Shown here piece by piece: positions 1-6,281 of a stretch of DNA of 12,100 bases. This DNA is from Porticoccaceae bacterium (lineage in GTDB: Bacteria; Pseudomonadota; Gammaproteobacteria; Pseudomonadales; Porticoccaceae): positions 1-12,100 of the forward strand of contig JALRJD010000107.1 in the NCBI GenBank assembly GCA_023255165.1, read 5' to 3'. Position 1 is the stretch's first letter; each line of letters begins with the position of its first letter. The notes under the pieces were generated by a model. The model searched no databases and was not told the DNA's origin. It saw only the letters and a list, made by a program, of their open reading frames with translations. A program made the translations under genes and the position numbers.

Positions 1-2
1 TG

Positions 3-1673
3 CTGTTTCCGACGATTCATTCGAGCAGCAGCAATGGCCTCGACTACGCCCAGCCGATCTATTGGAATCTGGCGCCCAATTACGACGCCACCATTACTCC
101 ACGGCTGGTGCAAGAGCGCGGCATCGGTGTCGAGCTGGAACTGCGCCATCTGTCGCAACTCACCGAAACCACAGCGACCGGTGCCTTTTTGGGCAGCGAT
201 AAAGGCGGCAAGTCCGCTGAGGATATAGATCCGCTGACCGGGCAACCCAAATACCGCGGCGAAGATCGCTATCTGGTGGGGCTGCTCCACAATGGCGGTT
301 TCGGCAAAAACTGGTCGACCTATCTCGATATCAACCATGTCTCGGACAACGATTATTTTGACGATCTGGGTAACCTGAGCCAGGAAACCAGCAGTATTGT
401 CAATCTGCGTCAGGTTGCCGGTATCCGCTACAGCACGGACAACTGGGACTATCAGATTGAGGCTCTGGATCATCAGATTATTGTCAGCGGGCTCGAAGAC
501 CAGTATTCGGTGCTGCCAAAGATCAGCGCCAATGGTTACTACCGCTTCGACAACAATCTGGTGGTCGACCTCAAGAACGAGAGCGCGCGCTTTGATCACC
601 ATAACCCGGACGTTATTACCGGCAATCGCTACCGCGTCAACTACGGCATCAGCTGGGACAAACGCTGGACCTGGGGTTACTTCCGCCCACAGCTTCGATT
701 CAAGCATCTGGCTTACAATCTGGATAGCCAGAACGACGGCAAAGGCAATCCATCGGTCACTGTTCCAGTATCGTCCGTCGATACCAGCCTGTTCTTCGAG
801 CGCCAGGCAAACTTTTTTGACGGCTACACCCAAACCCTGGAACCGCGACTCTACTATGTGAAGTCTGAATTCAAAGACCAGTCCGGGCTGCCGGATTTCG
901 ACACCAGAGACTTCACCCCCTCTTACGATCTGCTGTTTCGCGACGAGCGCTTTAACGGTGGCGACCGCATTTCCGACGAAGAGCGCTTGACCCTCGCCCT
1001 GACCACCCGCTATATCAACAAACAAACCGGGCAGGAACGTTTTAGCGCCAGCCTTGCCCAGGCAATCTATTACCAGGATCGCAAGGTAACGCTGTCGGCT
1101 AACCCAACCGAAGCAGAGCTGGGTGACCTCACTCGCGGGCAGTCGCCGCTGGCTATGAAACTGGCCGGCAGGATAAACAAGAGCTGGCGTGTCACCAGTG
1201 ATATTATCTACGACACCCACGACAATGAGCTGGCCAAGAGCAGCGTTGCCTTGCGTTACAACGACCGCCAGAACCGACTGTTTAACCTGGCGTATAATTC
1301 GATCCGTCGCGAGCCAAGACTGTTTGACGGTATGGAATACAAGCAAAATATCAAACAGGCTGATATGTCAGGCTTTTTGCCACTGCGCGGCAACTTTAAT
1401 CTGGTCGCTCGCTGGAACCATGACTTTACCAACAGCCGCGTGTTGGACGCCTTTGCCGGATTCGAATACAACAGCTGCTGCTGGCGCGCGAGTCTGGTTG
1501 CCCGTCGCTCGCTGGATCGGAAAGATGAAATATTGATTCCGGAAGAGGATCTAAAGCTCGTCAACGGTGTCTTCTTCCAAATACAATTCAAAGGTCTGGC
1601 TGGCTCAAATGGTCGGGTTGACTCAATGTTAAAAAATGGTATCTACGGTTATGGATCTCAAGAAAACATGTAA
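3..1673 (+). CDS. lptD: LPS-assembly protein LptD (C-terminal part, 5' end outside window)
   Basis: LptD is the outer-membrane beta-barrel that, with the lipoprotein LptE, inserts lipopolysaccharide into the outer leaflet. The frame is open from base 3 and reads without a stop to TAA at 1671-1673, so the gene begins left of the window; an apparent GTG start at 108 is an internal Val. The first residues read LFPTIHSSSNGLDYAQPIYW, followed by NLAPNYDATITPRL, a typical LptD barrel-start signature. Codons 1476-1481 give the Cys-Cys pair (NSCCW) that matches the C724-C725 pair of the E. coli protein, which forms interdomain disulfides with N-terminal cysteines not visible here. The C terminus (FFQIQFKGL, then NGIYGY) is family-typical. 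The alternating polar and aromatic pattern fits barrel strands. The 3' end overlaps surA. Identification is very secure; only the periplasmic N-terminal domain is missing. Confidence 0.96.
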   Translation: MFPTIHSSSSNGLDYAQPIYWNLAPNYDATITPRLVQERGIGVELELRHLSQLTETTATGAFLGSDKGGKSAEDIDPLTGQPKYRGEDRYLVGLLHNGGFGKNWSTYLDINHVSDNDYFDDLGNLSQETSSIVNLRQVAGIRYSTDNWDYQIEALDHQIIVSGLEDQYSVLPKISANGYYRFDNNLVVDLKNESARFDHHNPDVITGNRYRVNYGISWDKRWTWGYFRPQLRFKHLAYNLDSQNDGKGNPSVTVPVSSVDTSLFFERQANFFDGYTQTLEPRLYYVKSEFKDQSGLPDFDTRDFTPSYDLLFRDERFNGGDRISDEERLTLALTTRYINKQTGQERFSASLAQAIYYQDRKVTLSANPTEAELGDLTRGQSPLAMKLAGRINKSWRVTSDIIYDTHDNELAKSSVALRYNDRQNRLFNLAYNSIRREPRLFDGMEYKQNIKQADMSGFLPLRGNFNLVARWNHDFTNSRVLDAFAGFEYNSCCWRASLVARRSLDRKDEILIPEEDLKLVNGVFFQIQFKGLAGSNGRVDSMLKNGIYGYGSQENM

Positions 1674-2979
1674 CACCGCGCTGCTAGTGGTTCTGCTCAC
1701 AACATTCTCATCAGTGGCCAGTGCCCAGCTTGAAATTCTCGACAGAGTCGTGGCGGTGGTTGATGAAGACGTGGTTCTGGAGAGCGAGCTGCAGCGCCGA
1801 CTGGCCACTGTCTATGCACAAATCCAGCAGTCCGGAACTCAGCCGCCCCCTCAGGATGTGCTGACCGAGCAAGTGCTCGAGCGTCTGATATCCGAGCGCC
1901 TGCAACTGAATATGGGTTACAAGGCCGGCATTCGCATCACCGATGCCGAACTCAATGACGCCATGGCGCGTATCGCCGCCGGCAACCAGTTGACCATGGA
2001 ACAATATATCGAGCAGGTGCATGCCTCCGGGTCGACGCTCTCAACTGTGCGTGAAGAGATTCGCGATGAGATGACCCTGATGCGCGTTCAGCAAGGCCAG
2101 GTGATGCGGCGCATACGCATCAGCGAGCAAGAGCTGGACAACTTCCTGAATTCGGAAGAAGGCCGGGTTATGACCTCACCCGACGTCAATACCGGGCAGA
2201 TTCTGCTGCCGGTTCCCAGCAGCGCGAGCAATGAGCAGGTTAACGAGATTCTCAAGCGCGCCCAGGGTTTGCTTGAACAGGCCCGCGGCGGCGCCGACTT
2301 CCGGCAGCTGGCGATAGCTAACTCCGCGGACCAAACCGCGCTGCAGGGCGGCGACCTCGGCTGGCGCAAAACCGCGGAACTGCCGAGCATCTTTATCGAC
2401 GCCGTGGAAAAGCTCAAGGCTGGCGAGATCTCCGAGCCGGTGCGCAGCAATGCCGGCTATCACCTGATCAAACTCTACGAGCGTCGCGGCGGCGGCGAGC
2501 AGCTGATTGAACAGCACTTTGCCCGACATATTCTGATCAAGCCCAACGAGATTCGCGATGAAGCGACTGTGGTCGATCAGCTCAATGCACTGCGTGATCG
2601 CATTAAAGGCGGGGAAGATTTTGCGCTGTTGGCAAAAGAGTACTCTGAAGACACCGGCTCTGCGCTAAATGGCGGCGAACTGGGCTGGTCCACTCCCGGT
2701 ATGTTTGTGCCCGAGTTTGAACAGACTATGGGCAGCATTGAACTCAATGAAGTCAGCGCACCCTTTCGCTCACAGTTTGGCTGGCACATTCTGCAGGTGA
2801 CCGATCGTCGCAAGCAGGACTTCAGCGAAAATATTACCCGCAACCGGGCGCAAAATATGCTCCGCCAGCGCAAATATGAAGAAGAGCTGCAGGTTTGGCT
2901 GCAAGAGATCCGCGATGAAGCCTTTGTTGAAATCAAAGGCGCGGAACTGGGCGCTGCTGCAGAGTCCGCAGGGTCATGA
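1651..2979 (+). CDS. surA: Periplasmic chaperone / peptidyl-prolyl isomerase SurA
   Basis: SurA escorts unfolded outer-membrane proteins, including LptD, through the periplasm to the BAM complex. From the ATG at 1651 the protein is 442 residues. A Sec signal peptide (MDLKKTC, a hydrophobic stretch, then SVASA before QLE) is cleaved after about residue 25. It is followed by the N-terminal chaperone domain, two parvulin (PpiC) domains at about residues 178-280 (ending GYHLIKLYERR) and 290-388 (ending GWHILQVTDRR), and a C-terminal helix. GGDLGW and GGELGW mark the two parvulin repeats. An ATG at 1636 in the same frame would add MVSTV. Neither start has a clear Shine-Dalgarno sequence; I prefer 1651 because it gives a normal short n-region. 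Either start overlaps the end of lptD (23 or 38 nt), suggesting translational coupling. The stop shares ATGA with pdxA. Length and domain order are normal for the family. Confidence 0.95.
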   Translation: MDLKKTCNTALLVVLLTTFSSVASAQLEILDRVVAVVDEDVVLESELQRRLATVYAQIQQSGTQPPPQDVLTEQVLERLISERLQLNMGYKAGIRITDAELNDAMARIAAGNQLTMEQYIEQVHASGSTLSTVREEIRDEMTLMRVQQGQVMRRIRISEQELDNFLNSEEGRVMTSPDVNTGQILLPVPSSASNEQVNEILKRAQGLLEQARGGADFRQLAIANSADQTALQGGDLGWRKTAELPSIFIDAVEKLKAGEISEPVRSNAGYHLIKLYERRGGGEQLIEQHFARHILIKPNEIRDEATVVDQLNALRDRIKGGEDFALLAKEYSEDTGSALNGGELGWSTPGMFVPEFEQTMGSIELNEVSAPFRSQFGWHILQVTDRRKQDFSENITRNRAQNMLRQRKYEEELQVWLQEIRDEAFVEIKGAELGAAAESAGS

Positions 2980-3962
2980 CCCTGCGCCTGGCGCTAACGC
3001 CGGGTGAGCCCAGTGGTGTTGGCCCTGATATTCTTATCGATCTGCTGCAGCAGGGCTGCGAGCACGAACTGGTTGCCTATGCCGATCCACAGCTGTTGCA
3101 ACAGCGTGCCGCACAGCTGGGTCTGACCCTAAAGCTGCGCGCGCCGGGCGCCATGCCACAACCCCTATTGCCTGGTGAACTGGCCATCGTGCCAATAGCC
3201 TTAACCCAACCAGCGGTTGCCGGCCAACTCAACAAAATCAATGCCCCCTATGTGCTGCAGTGCCTCGATGCGGCAATTGCTGCCTGTGAGGAAAACGACT
3301 GTCAGGCAATGGTTACCGGGCCGGTGCAAAAGTCGATTATCAACGATGCCGGGTTTGCCTTCTCCGGCCACACCGAATATCTCGCCGCCAAGACCTCGAC
3401 GCCACTGGTGGTTATGATGCTGGCAACCGAGCAGCTACGAGTAGCGCTGGCCACCACCCATCTGCCGCTGCGCGATGTCGCCGACAGCATTAGCAAGGAT
3501 TCCCTGCGTCAGGTGATCGCCATTCTGATCGCCGAGCTGCAAACCAGGTTTGGCCTCACAGCGCCAACCATTCTGGTCTGCGGCCTCAACCCCCACGCCG
3601 GTGAAGGCGGTCATCTGGGTCGTGAAGAGATCGAGGTAATTGAACCGGTATTGGCGGAGTTTCGCCAGCAAGGCGCCAATCTGATCGGGCCGCTGCCGGC
3701 CGATACCCTGTTTACCGACAAATATCTCGACGGCGCCGATGCGGTGCTGGCGATGTACCACGACCAGGGGCTGCCGGTGCTTAAATATCAGGGTTTTGGT
3801 AGAGCGGCCAACATCACTCTGGGGTTGCCGATTATTCGCACCTCGGTAGATCACGGCACCGCGCTGGATCTGGCCGGCACCGGCAACGCCGACAGCGGCA
3901 GTCTGCGCACCGCCATTCAGGTTGCCGCGAATATGGCTGCCAGCAGCGGCCAGAGGGGTTAA
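2976..3962 (+). CDS. pdxA: 4-hydroxythreonine-4-phosphate dehydrogenase PdxA
   Basis: PdxA is the NAD-dependent, metal-dependent enzyme that oxidises 4-phosphohydroxy-L-threonine in the DXP-dependent pathway of pyridoxal phosphate synthesis; its product is condensed by PdxJ. The 328-residue protein opens with LALTPGEPSGVGPDI. GPVQKSIINDAGF (residues 115-127) and GHTE (131-134) match the substrate-binding region. His162 (THLPL), His207 (NPHAGE) and His262 (YHDQG) correspond to the three metal ligands of the E. coli enzyme. The C-terminal RTSVDHGTALDLAG block is also conserved. The start ATG overlaps the surA stop as ATGA, which both fixes the start and implies coupled translation. The cytoplasmic enzyme has normal length and no missing motif. 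It sits between surA and rsmA, as in E. coli. Confidence 0.96.
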   Translation: MTLRLALTPGEPSGVGPDILIDLLQQGCEHELVAYADPQLLQQRAAQLGLTLKLRAPGAMPQPLLPGELAIVPIALTQPAVAGQLNKINAPYVLQCLDAAIAACEENDCQAMVTGPVQKSIINDAGFAFSGHTEYLAAKTSTPLVVMMLATEQLRVALATTHLPLRDVADSISKDSLRQVIAILIAELQTRFGLTAPTILVCGLNPHAGEGGHLGREEIEVIEPVLAEFRQQGANLIGPLPADTLFTDKYLDGADAVLAMYHDQGLPVLKYQGFGRAANITLGLPIIRTSVDHGTALDLAGTGNADSGSLRTAIQVAANMAASSGQRG

Positions 3963-3965
3963 TTC

Positions 3966-4790
3966 ATGGCTATTGAGCACCAGGCGCGCAAACGCTTTGG
4001 CCAAAACTTTCTTGTCGATCAGCAGATTATTGCGCAGATTATTGCGGCGATTGGTCCCAAGGCCGACGACAACCTGATTGAGATTGGCCCCGGCACCGCG
4101 GCGCTGACCGAGCATTTGATTCAGCACTGCCCGTCCATGCAGGTGGTTGAATTGGATCGCGATCTGGTGGCGTTTCTGACCGAGAAATTTTCCGCCTACA
4201 CCGGGTTTCGGCTGCACAGTGGCGACGCTTTAAAAACCGACTTTGCCCAGTTTCATCAGGGGCGGCAGATGCGCCTGGTCGGCAACCTGCCCTACAATAT
4301 TTCAACGCCGCTGCTGTTTCATCTGCTTAAAAATCGCGAGCTGATCAAGGATATGCACTTTATGCTGCAGCGCGAGGTGGTCGATCGCCTCGGCGCGGTG
4401 CCCGGCAACAAGACCTATGGCCGCCTGTCGGTGATGGTGCAGTACCACTGCCGGGTGATGCCACTGATTCCGGTGCCGCCATCGGCATTTCGTCCGGCCC
4501 CAAAGGTGCAGTCGGCAATCGTTAGATTAAAGCCGCATCGTGAAAAACCACACACCGCCGAGAACGAAGCGCTGCTCAGCCAGTTGGTCAGTCACAGTTT
4601 TCAGCAGCGTCGCAAAACACTGCGCAACTGTCTGCGCCCCTATGCGGAACATCTTGGGCAAGCCGACGTGGAGATGGATTTGTCGCGCCGGGCGGAGCAG
4701 TTGAAAGTCGCCGAGTTTGTGGCACTGTCCAATTACATTCACCAGAGCATTAGCCAAAGTGGTAACAACAGCATATTGAGTAGCCAATGA
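3966..4790 (+). CDS. rsmA: 16S rRNA dimethyladenosine transferase RsmA (KsgA)
   Basis: RsmA (KsgA) uses S-adenosylmethionine to dimethylate two adjacent adenosines in the 3'-terminal helix of 16S rRNA (A1518 and A1519 in E. coli), a late checkpoint of 30S maturation. The 274-residue protein starts with the family signature RKRFGQNFL (residues 8-16). SAM motif I is LIEIGPGTAALT (37-48), an acidic residue follows in VVELDRD (60-66), and the catalytic motif NLPYNIS is at 107-113. The C-terminal helical domain carries SFQQRRKTLRN (211-221). The ATG at 3966 lies 3 nt after the pdxA stop and is preceded by GAGGGG about 8 nt upstream. Its stop overlaps apaG as ATGA. Nothing is unusual in length or motifs. 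Confidence 0.97.
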   Translation: MAIEHQARKRFGQNFLVDQQIIAQIIAAIGPKADDNLIEIGPGTAALTEHLIQHCPSMQVVELDRDLVAFLTEKFSAYTGFRLHSGDALKTDFAQFHQGRQMRLVGNLPYNISTPLLFHLLKNRELIKDMHFMLQREVVDRLGAVPGNKTYGRLSVMVQYHCRVMPLIPVPPSAFRPAPKVQSAIVRLKPHREKPHTAENEALLSQLVSHSFQQRRKTLRNCLRPYAEHLGQADVEMDLSRRAEQLKVAEFVALSNYIHQSISQSGNNSILSSQ

Positions 4791-5161
4791 GCGCCGAACC
4801 AATCACAGTCGATGTCAAAACCGAATACCTTAGCCGCCAGTCGCGGCCGGATCAGGGTCGCTATGCCTTTGCCTACCATATCACCATCCAAAATCAGAGC
4901 GCCACGCCGGCCAAACTGTTGGCCCGCCACTGGGTGATCACCGATGGCAATGAATCTCAGCAGGAGGTTCGCGGCATGGGTGTGATCGGCGAGCAGCCGG
5001 TCATAGCACCGGGTGAGTCCTACCAATACAGCAGCGGTGTGGTGCTCGACACACCGATTGGCACCATGCATGGCTCCTACAAAATGGTCGATGACTACGG
5101 CCACGAGTTCGATGCGCCGATCAAACCGTTTTTGCTCTCCACACCCCACGCAGTGAACTAG
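4787..5161 (+). CDS. apaG: ApaG domain protein (DUF525)
   Basis: ApaG is a small cytoplasmic beta-sandwich protein (fibronectin III-like fold) encoded next to ApaH in many proteobacteria. Its biochemical role is unsettled; the S. typhimurium homologue CorD was linked to magnesium and cobalt efflux. At 124 residues it has the normal length. RHWVITDG (47-54), the glycine-rich GMGVIG (63-68), SSGVVLDTPIGTMHG and the C-terminal FDAPIKPFLLS are characteristic family motifs. The start ATG lies inside the rsmA stop (ATGA). The TAG stop at 5159-5161 directly abuts the apaH ATG with no spacer. These junctions imply translational coupling, since no good ribosome binding site is visible before this gene. 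The identity is secure; the function is known only by association. Confidence 0.95.
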   Translation: MSAEPITVDVKTEYLSRQSRPDQGRYAFAYHITIQNQSATPAKLLARHWVITDGNESQQEVRGMGVIGEQPVIAPGESYQYSSGVVLDTPIGTMHGSYKMVDDYGHEFDAPIKPFLLSTPHAVN

Positions 5162-5974
5162 ATGGCTGATTACGCGGTTGGCGATATTCAGGGCTGCCTC
5201 GATCCACTGCTCCAGTTGTTGGATCGCGTTAACTTTGAACCGGGCGCCGACCGCCTGATCGCTGCCGGTGATCTGGTTAATCGCGGCCCACAATCTCTTC
5301 AAACCTTGCGCTTCTGTCACAGCCTTGGCAGCGCCTTTCAGACCGTACTCGGTAACCATGATCTGCATCTGCTGGCAATCAGCCATGGGGTGAGAGAGCC
5401 GACGCCCAAAGATACCCTCGACGAAATTCTTAATGCCAGTGACGGCGACACTCTGCTGCAGTGGCTGCAGCAGCAACCGCTGCTGATCAGCGTGCGCGAC
5501 TACACCATTGTGCATGCCGGCATTCCACCAAACTGGACGCTGGATATGGCGAAAAGGATGGCTGCGGAGGTTGAGCAGGTGTTGCAGTCTGATCAGGCGG
5601 GGTGCTATTTCGAAGGTATGTATGGCAATCAGCCCGATAGTTGGGACGATGCCCTGAGTGGTCCGGCGCGCTGGCGTTTGATCACCAACTATCTTACCCG
5701 CATGCGTTTTTGCACCGCATCGGGGCAGCTCGATCTGGCCGCCAAGACCGGGCCGGAAGATCTGCCGCTGGAATTGGCTGATGATTTCGCGCCCTGGTTT
5801 AGTTTCGAAGACCGCAAGACCAGAAACGATAAGATTATCTTTGGTCACTGGGCGGCGCTTGAGGGCAGATACTGTGGGGCTAACCTCTTTCCGCTCGATA
5901 CCGGGTATGTGTGGGGCGGTGCTCTGCGGTTGATGAATCTCGACACTGGTGAGGTCTTTCAGCAGCAGGCCTAA
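5162..5974 (+). CDS. apaH: Symmetrical bis(5'-nucleosyl)-tetraphosphatase ApaH
   Basis: ApaH hydrolyses diadenosine tetraphosphate (Ap4A) symmetrically to two ADP, and also removes Np4 caps from RNA in E. coli. The 270-residue protein has the calcineurin-like metallophosphoesterase motifs in order: GDIQGC (7-12), GDLVNRG (36-42), GNHD (64-67), VHAG with His118, and FGHWAALEG with His229. It ends with the family block LDTGYVWGGALRLM. These supply the metal ligands of the dinuclear centre and all appear intact. The length is close to the 280 residues of the E. coli enzyme. The ATG directly follows the apaG TAG; no Shine-Dalgarno sequence is seen, so initiation probably depends on ribosomes finishing apaG. 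It is the last gene of the tight operon. No convincing Rho-independent terminator follows; only a weak 3-bp CCG/CGG stem lies just after the stop. Confidence 0.96.
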   Translation: MADYAVGDIQGCLDPLLQLLDRVNFEPGADRLIAAGDLVNRGPQSLQTLRFCHSLGSAFQTVLGNHDLHLLAISHGVREPTPKDTLDEILNASDGDTLLQWLQQQPLLISVRDYTIVHAGIPPNWTLDMAKRMAAEVEQVLQSDQAGCYFEGMYGNQPDSWDDALSGPARWRLITNYLTRMRFCTASGQLDLAAKTGPEDLPLELADDFAPWFSFEDRKTRNDKIIFGHWAALEGRYCGANLFPLDTGYVWGGALRLMNLDTGEVFQQQA

Positions 5975-6012
5975 AGACCGTAGGTTCGGCGGCTGGCTAT
6001 ATTTTTGTGGTG

Positions 6013-6042
6013 TTGGCGCGGTCAAGCGTCTGGCATTAAGAT
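6013..6042 (+). promoter_or_regulatory. Weak sigma70-type promoter candidate upstream of the M13 peptidase
   Basis: TTGGCG (6013-6018) and TAAGAT (6037-6042), separated by 18 nt, each match 4 of 6 consensus bases. Transcription from here would start near 6049 and carry a leader of about 230 nt with the small ORF and the inverted repeats. Other weak pairs exist, for example TTGTTC at 6212-6217 with TAATGT at 6234-6239. The call is therefore tentative. Confidence 0.2.
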
Positions 6043-6133
6043 CAAATAATAAATAGATTTCAGGAAATTTCCGGAATTTGGCGGGACGTGTCAGGCAGGT
6101 GATAGAGATGACAGGAACAACGAGCGGATCAAA

Positions 6134-6232
6134 GGGTTAAGGCACGCGGTAAATACCTCCGTGTTCGCTCGCTGTTTGCGGGTCGCGTGCCAGTTGTGTA
6201 TTTTTCTACCCTTGTTCGGTGGATCTTAACCC
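6134..6232. repeat. Nested inverted repeats in the leader of the M13 peptidase gene
   Basis: Two perfect 8-bp inverted repeats are nested. The outer pair is GGGTTAAG (6134-6141) with CTTAACCC (6225-6232). The inner pair is GGCACGCG (6141-6148) with CGCGTGCC (6184-6191). The left arms are contiguous, sharing G6141, while the right arms are separated by 33 nt (6192-6224). As RNA this could form a long stem of about 15 pairs with a one-sided 33-nt bulge and a 35-nt apical loop. No U-run follows either right arm directly, so it is not a standard terminator. Its position 50 nt before the peptidase start suggests a role in leader folding, but that is inference. Confidence 0.6.
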
Positions 6233-6281
6233 GTAATGTGCCGGCTTTATGTTGTGCAAAATAATCGCTGTGAGGAATCAG

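Larger units (their letters stand above)
5975..6281. other. Structured intergenic region between apaH and the M13 peptidase gene
   Basis: This 307-nt gap has no recognisable protein gene or RNA family. In order it holds a weak promoter candidate (6013-6042), an AT-rich tract, overlapping palindromes GGAAATTTCC (6063-6072) and TTCCGGAA (6069-6076), a possible 10-codon ORF at 6108-6140 reading MTGTTSGSKG with AGGT 7 nt upstream, nested inverted repeats (6134-6232), and the peptidase ribosome binding site (GAGG, 6272-6275). The layout looks like a long regulated 5' leader of the peptidase gene. It could equally be the 3' untranslated region of apaH or a decayed insertion. The tiny ORF is too short for coding statistics and is not called as a gene. 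Confidence 0.5.

Noticed and set aside
108..1673. GTG at 108 as the start of lptD
   Set aside because: The frame is open upstream to base 3 and encodes conserved LptD barrel residues there, so 108 is an internal Val.
3435..4217. 260-codon open frame on the minus strand opposite pdxA and rsmA
   Set aside because: It spans the junction of two conserved plus-strand genes in antisense, and its Gln/Gly/Val-rich composition is typical of a mirror frame.
5975..6010. Terminator directly after apaH (short CCG/CGG stem, then ATATTTTTG)
   Set aside because: The stem is only 3 bp and the T-run is well downstream of it, so it is not a convincing intrinsic terminator.
4739..6025. 428-codon open frame on the minus strand opposite apaG and apaH
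   Set aside because: It lies wholly antisense to two clearly recognised genes with intact motifs. Its translation resembles no family I know, and long antisense frames are common opposite GC-rich codon usage.
6249..6281. Earlier ATG at 6249 for the M13 peptidase
   Set aside because: No ribosome binding site precedes it, while GAGG stands 6 nt before the ATG at 6282, which also gives a standard lipoprotein signal peptide.
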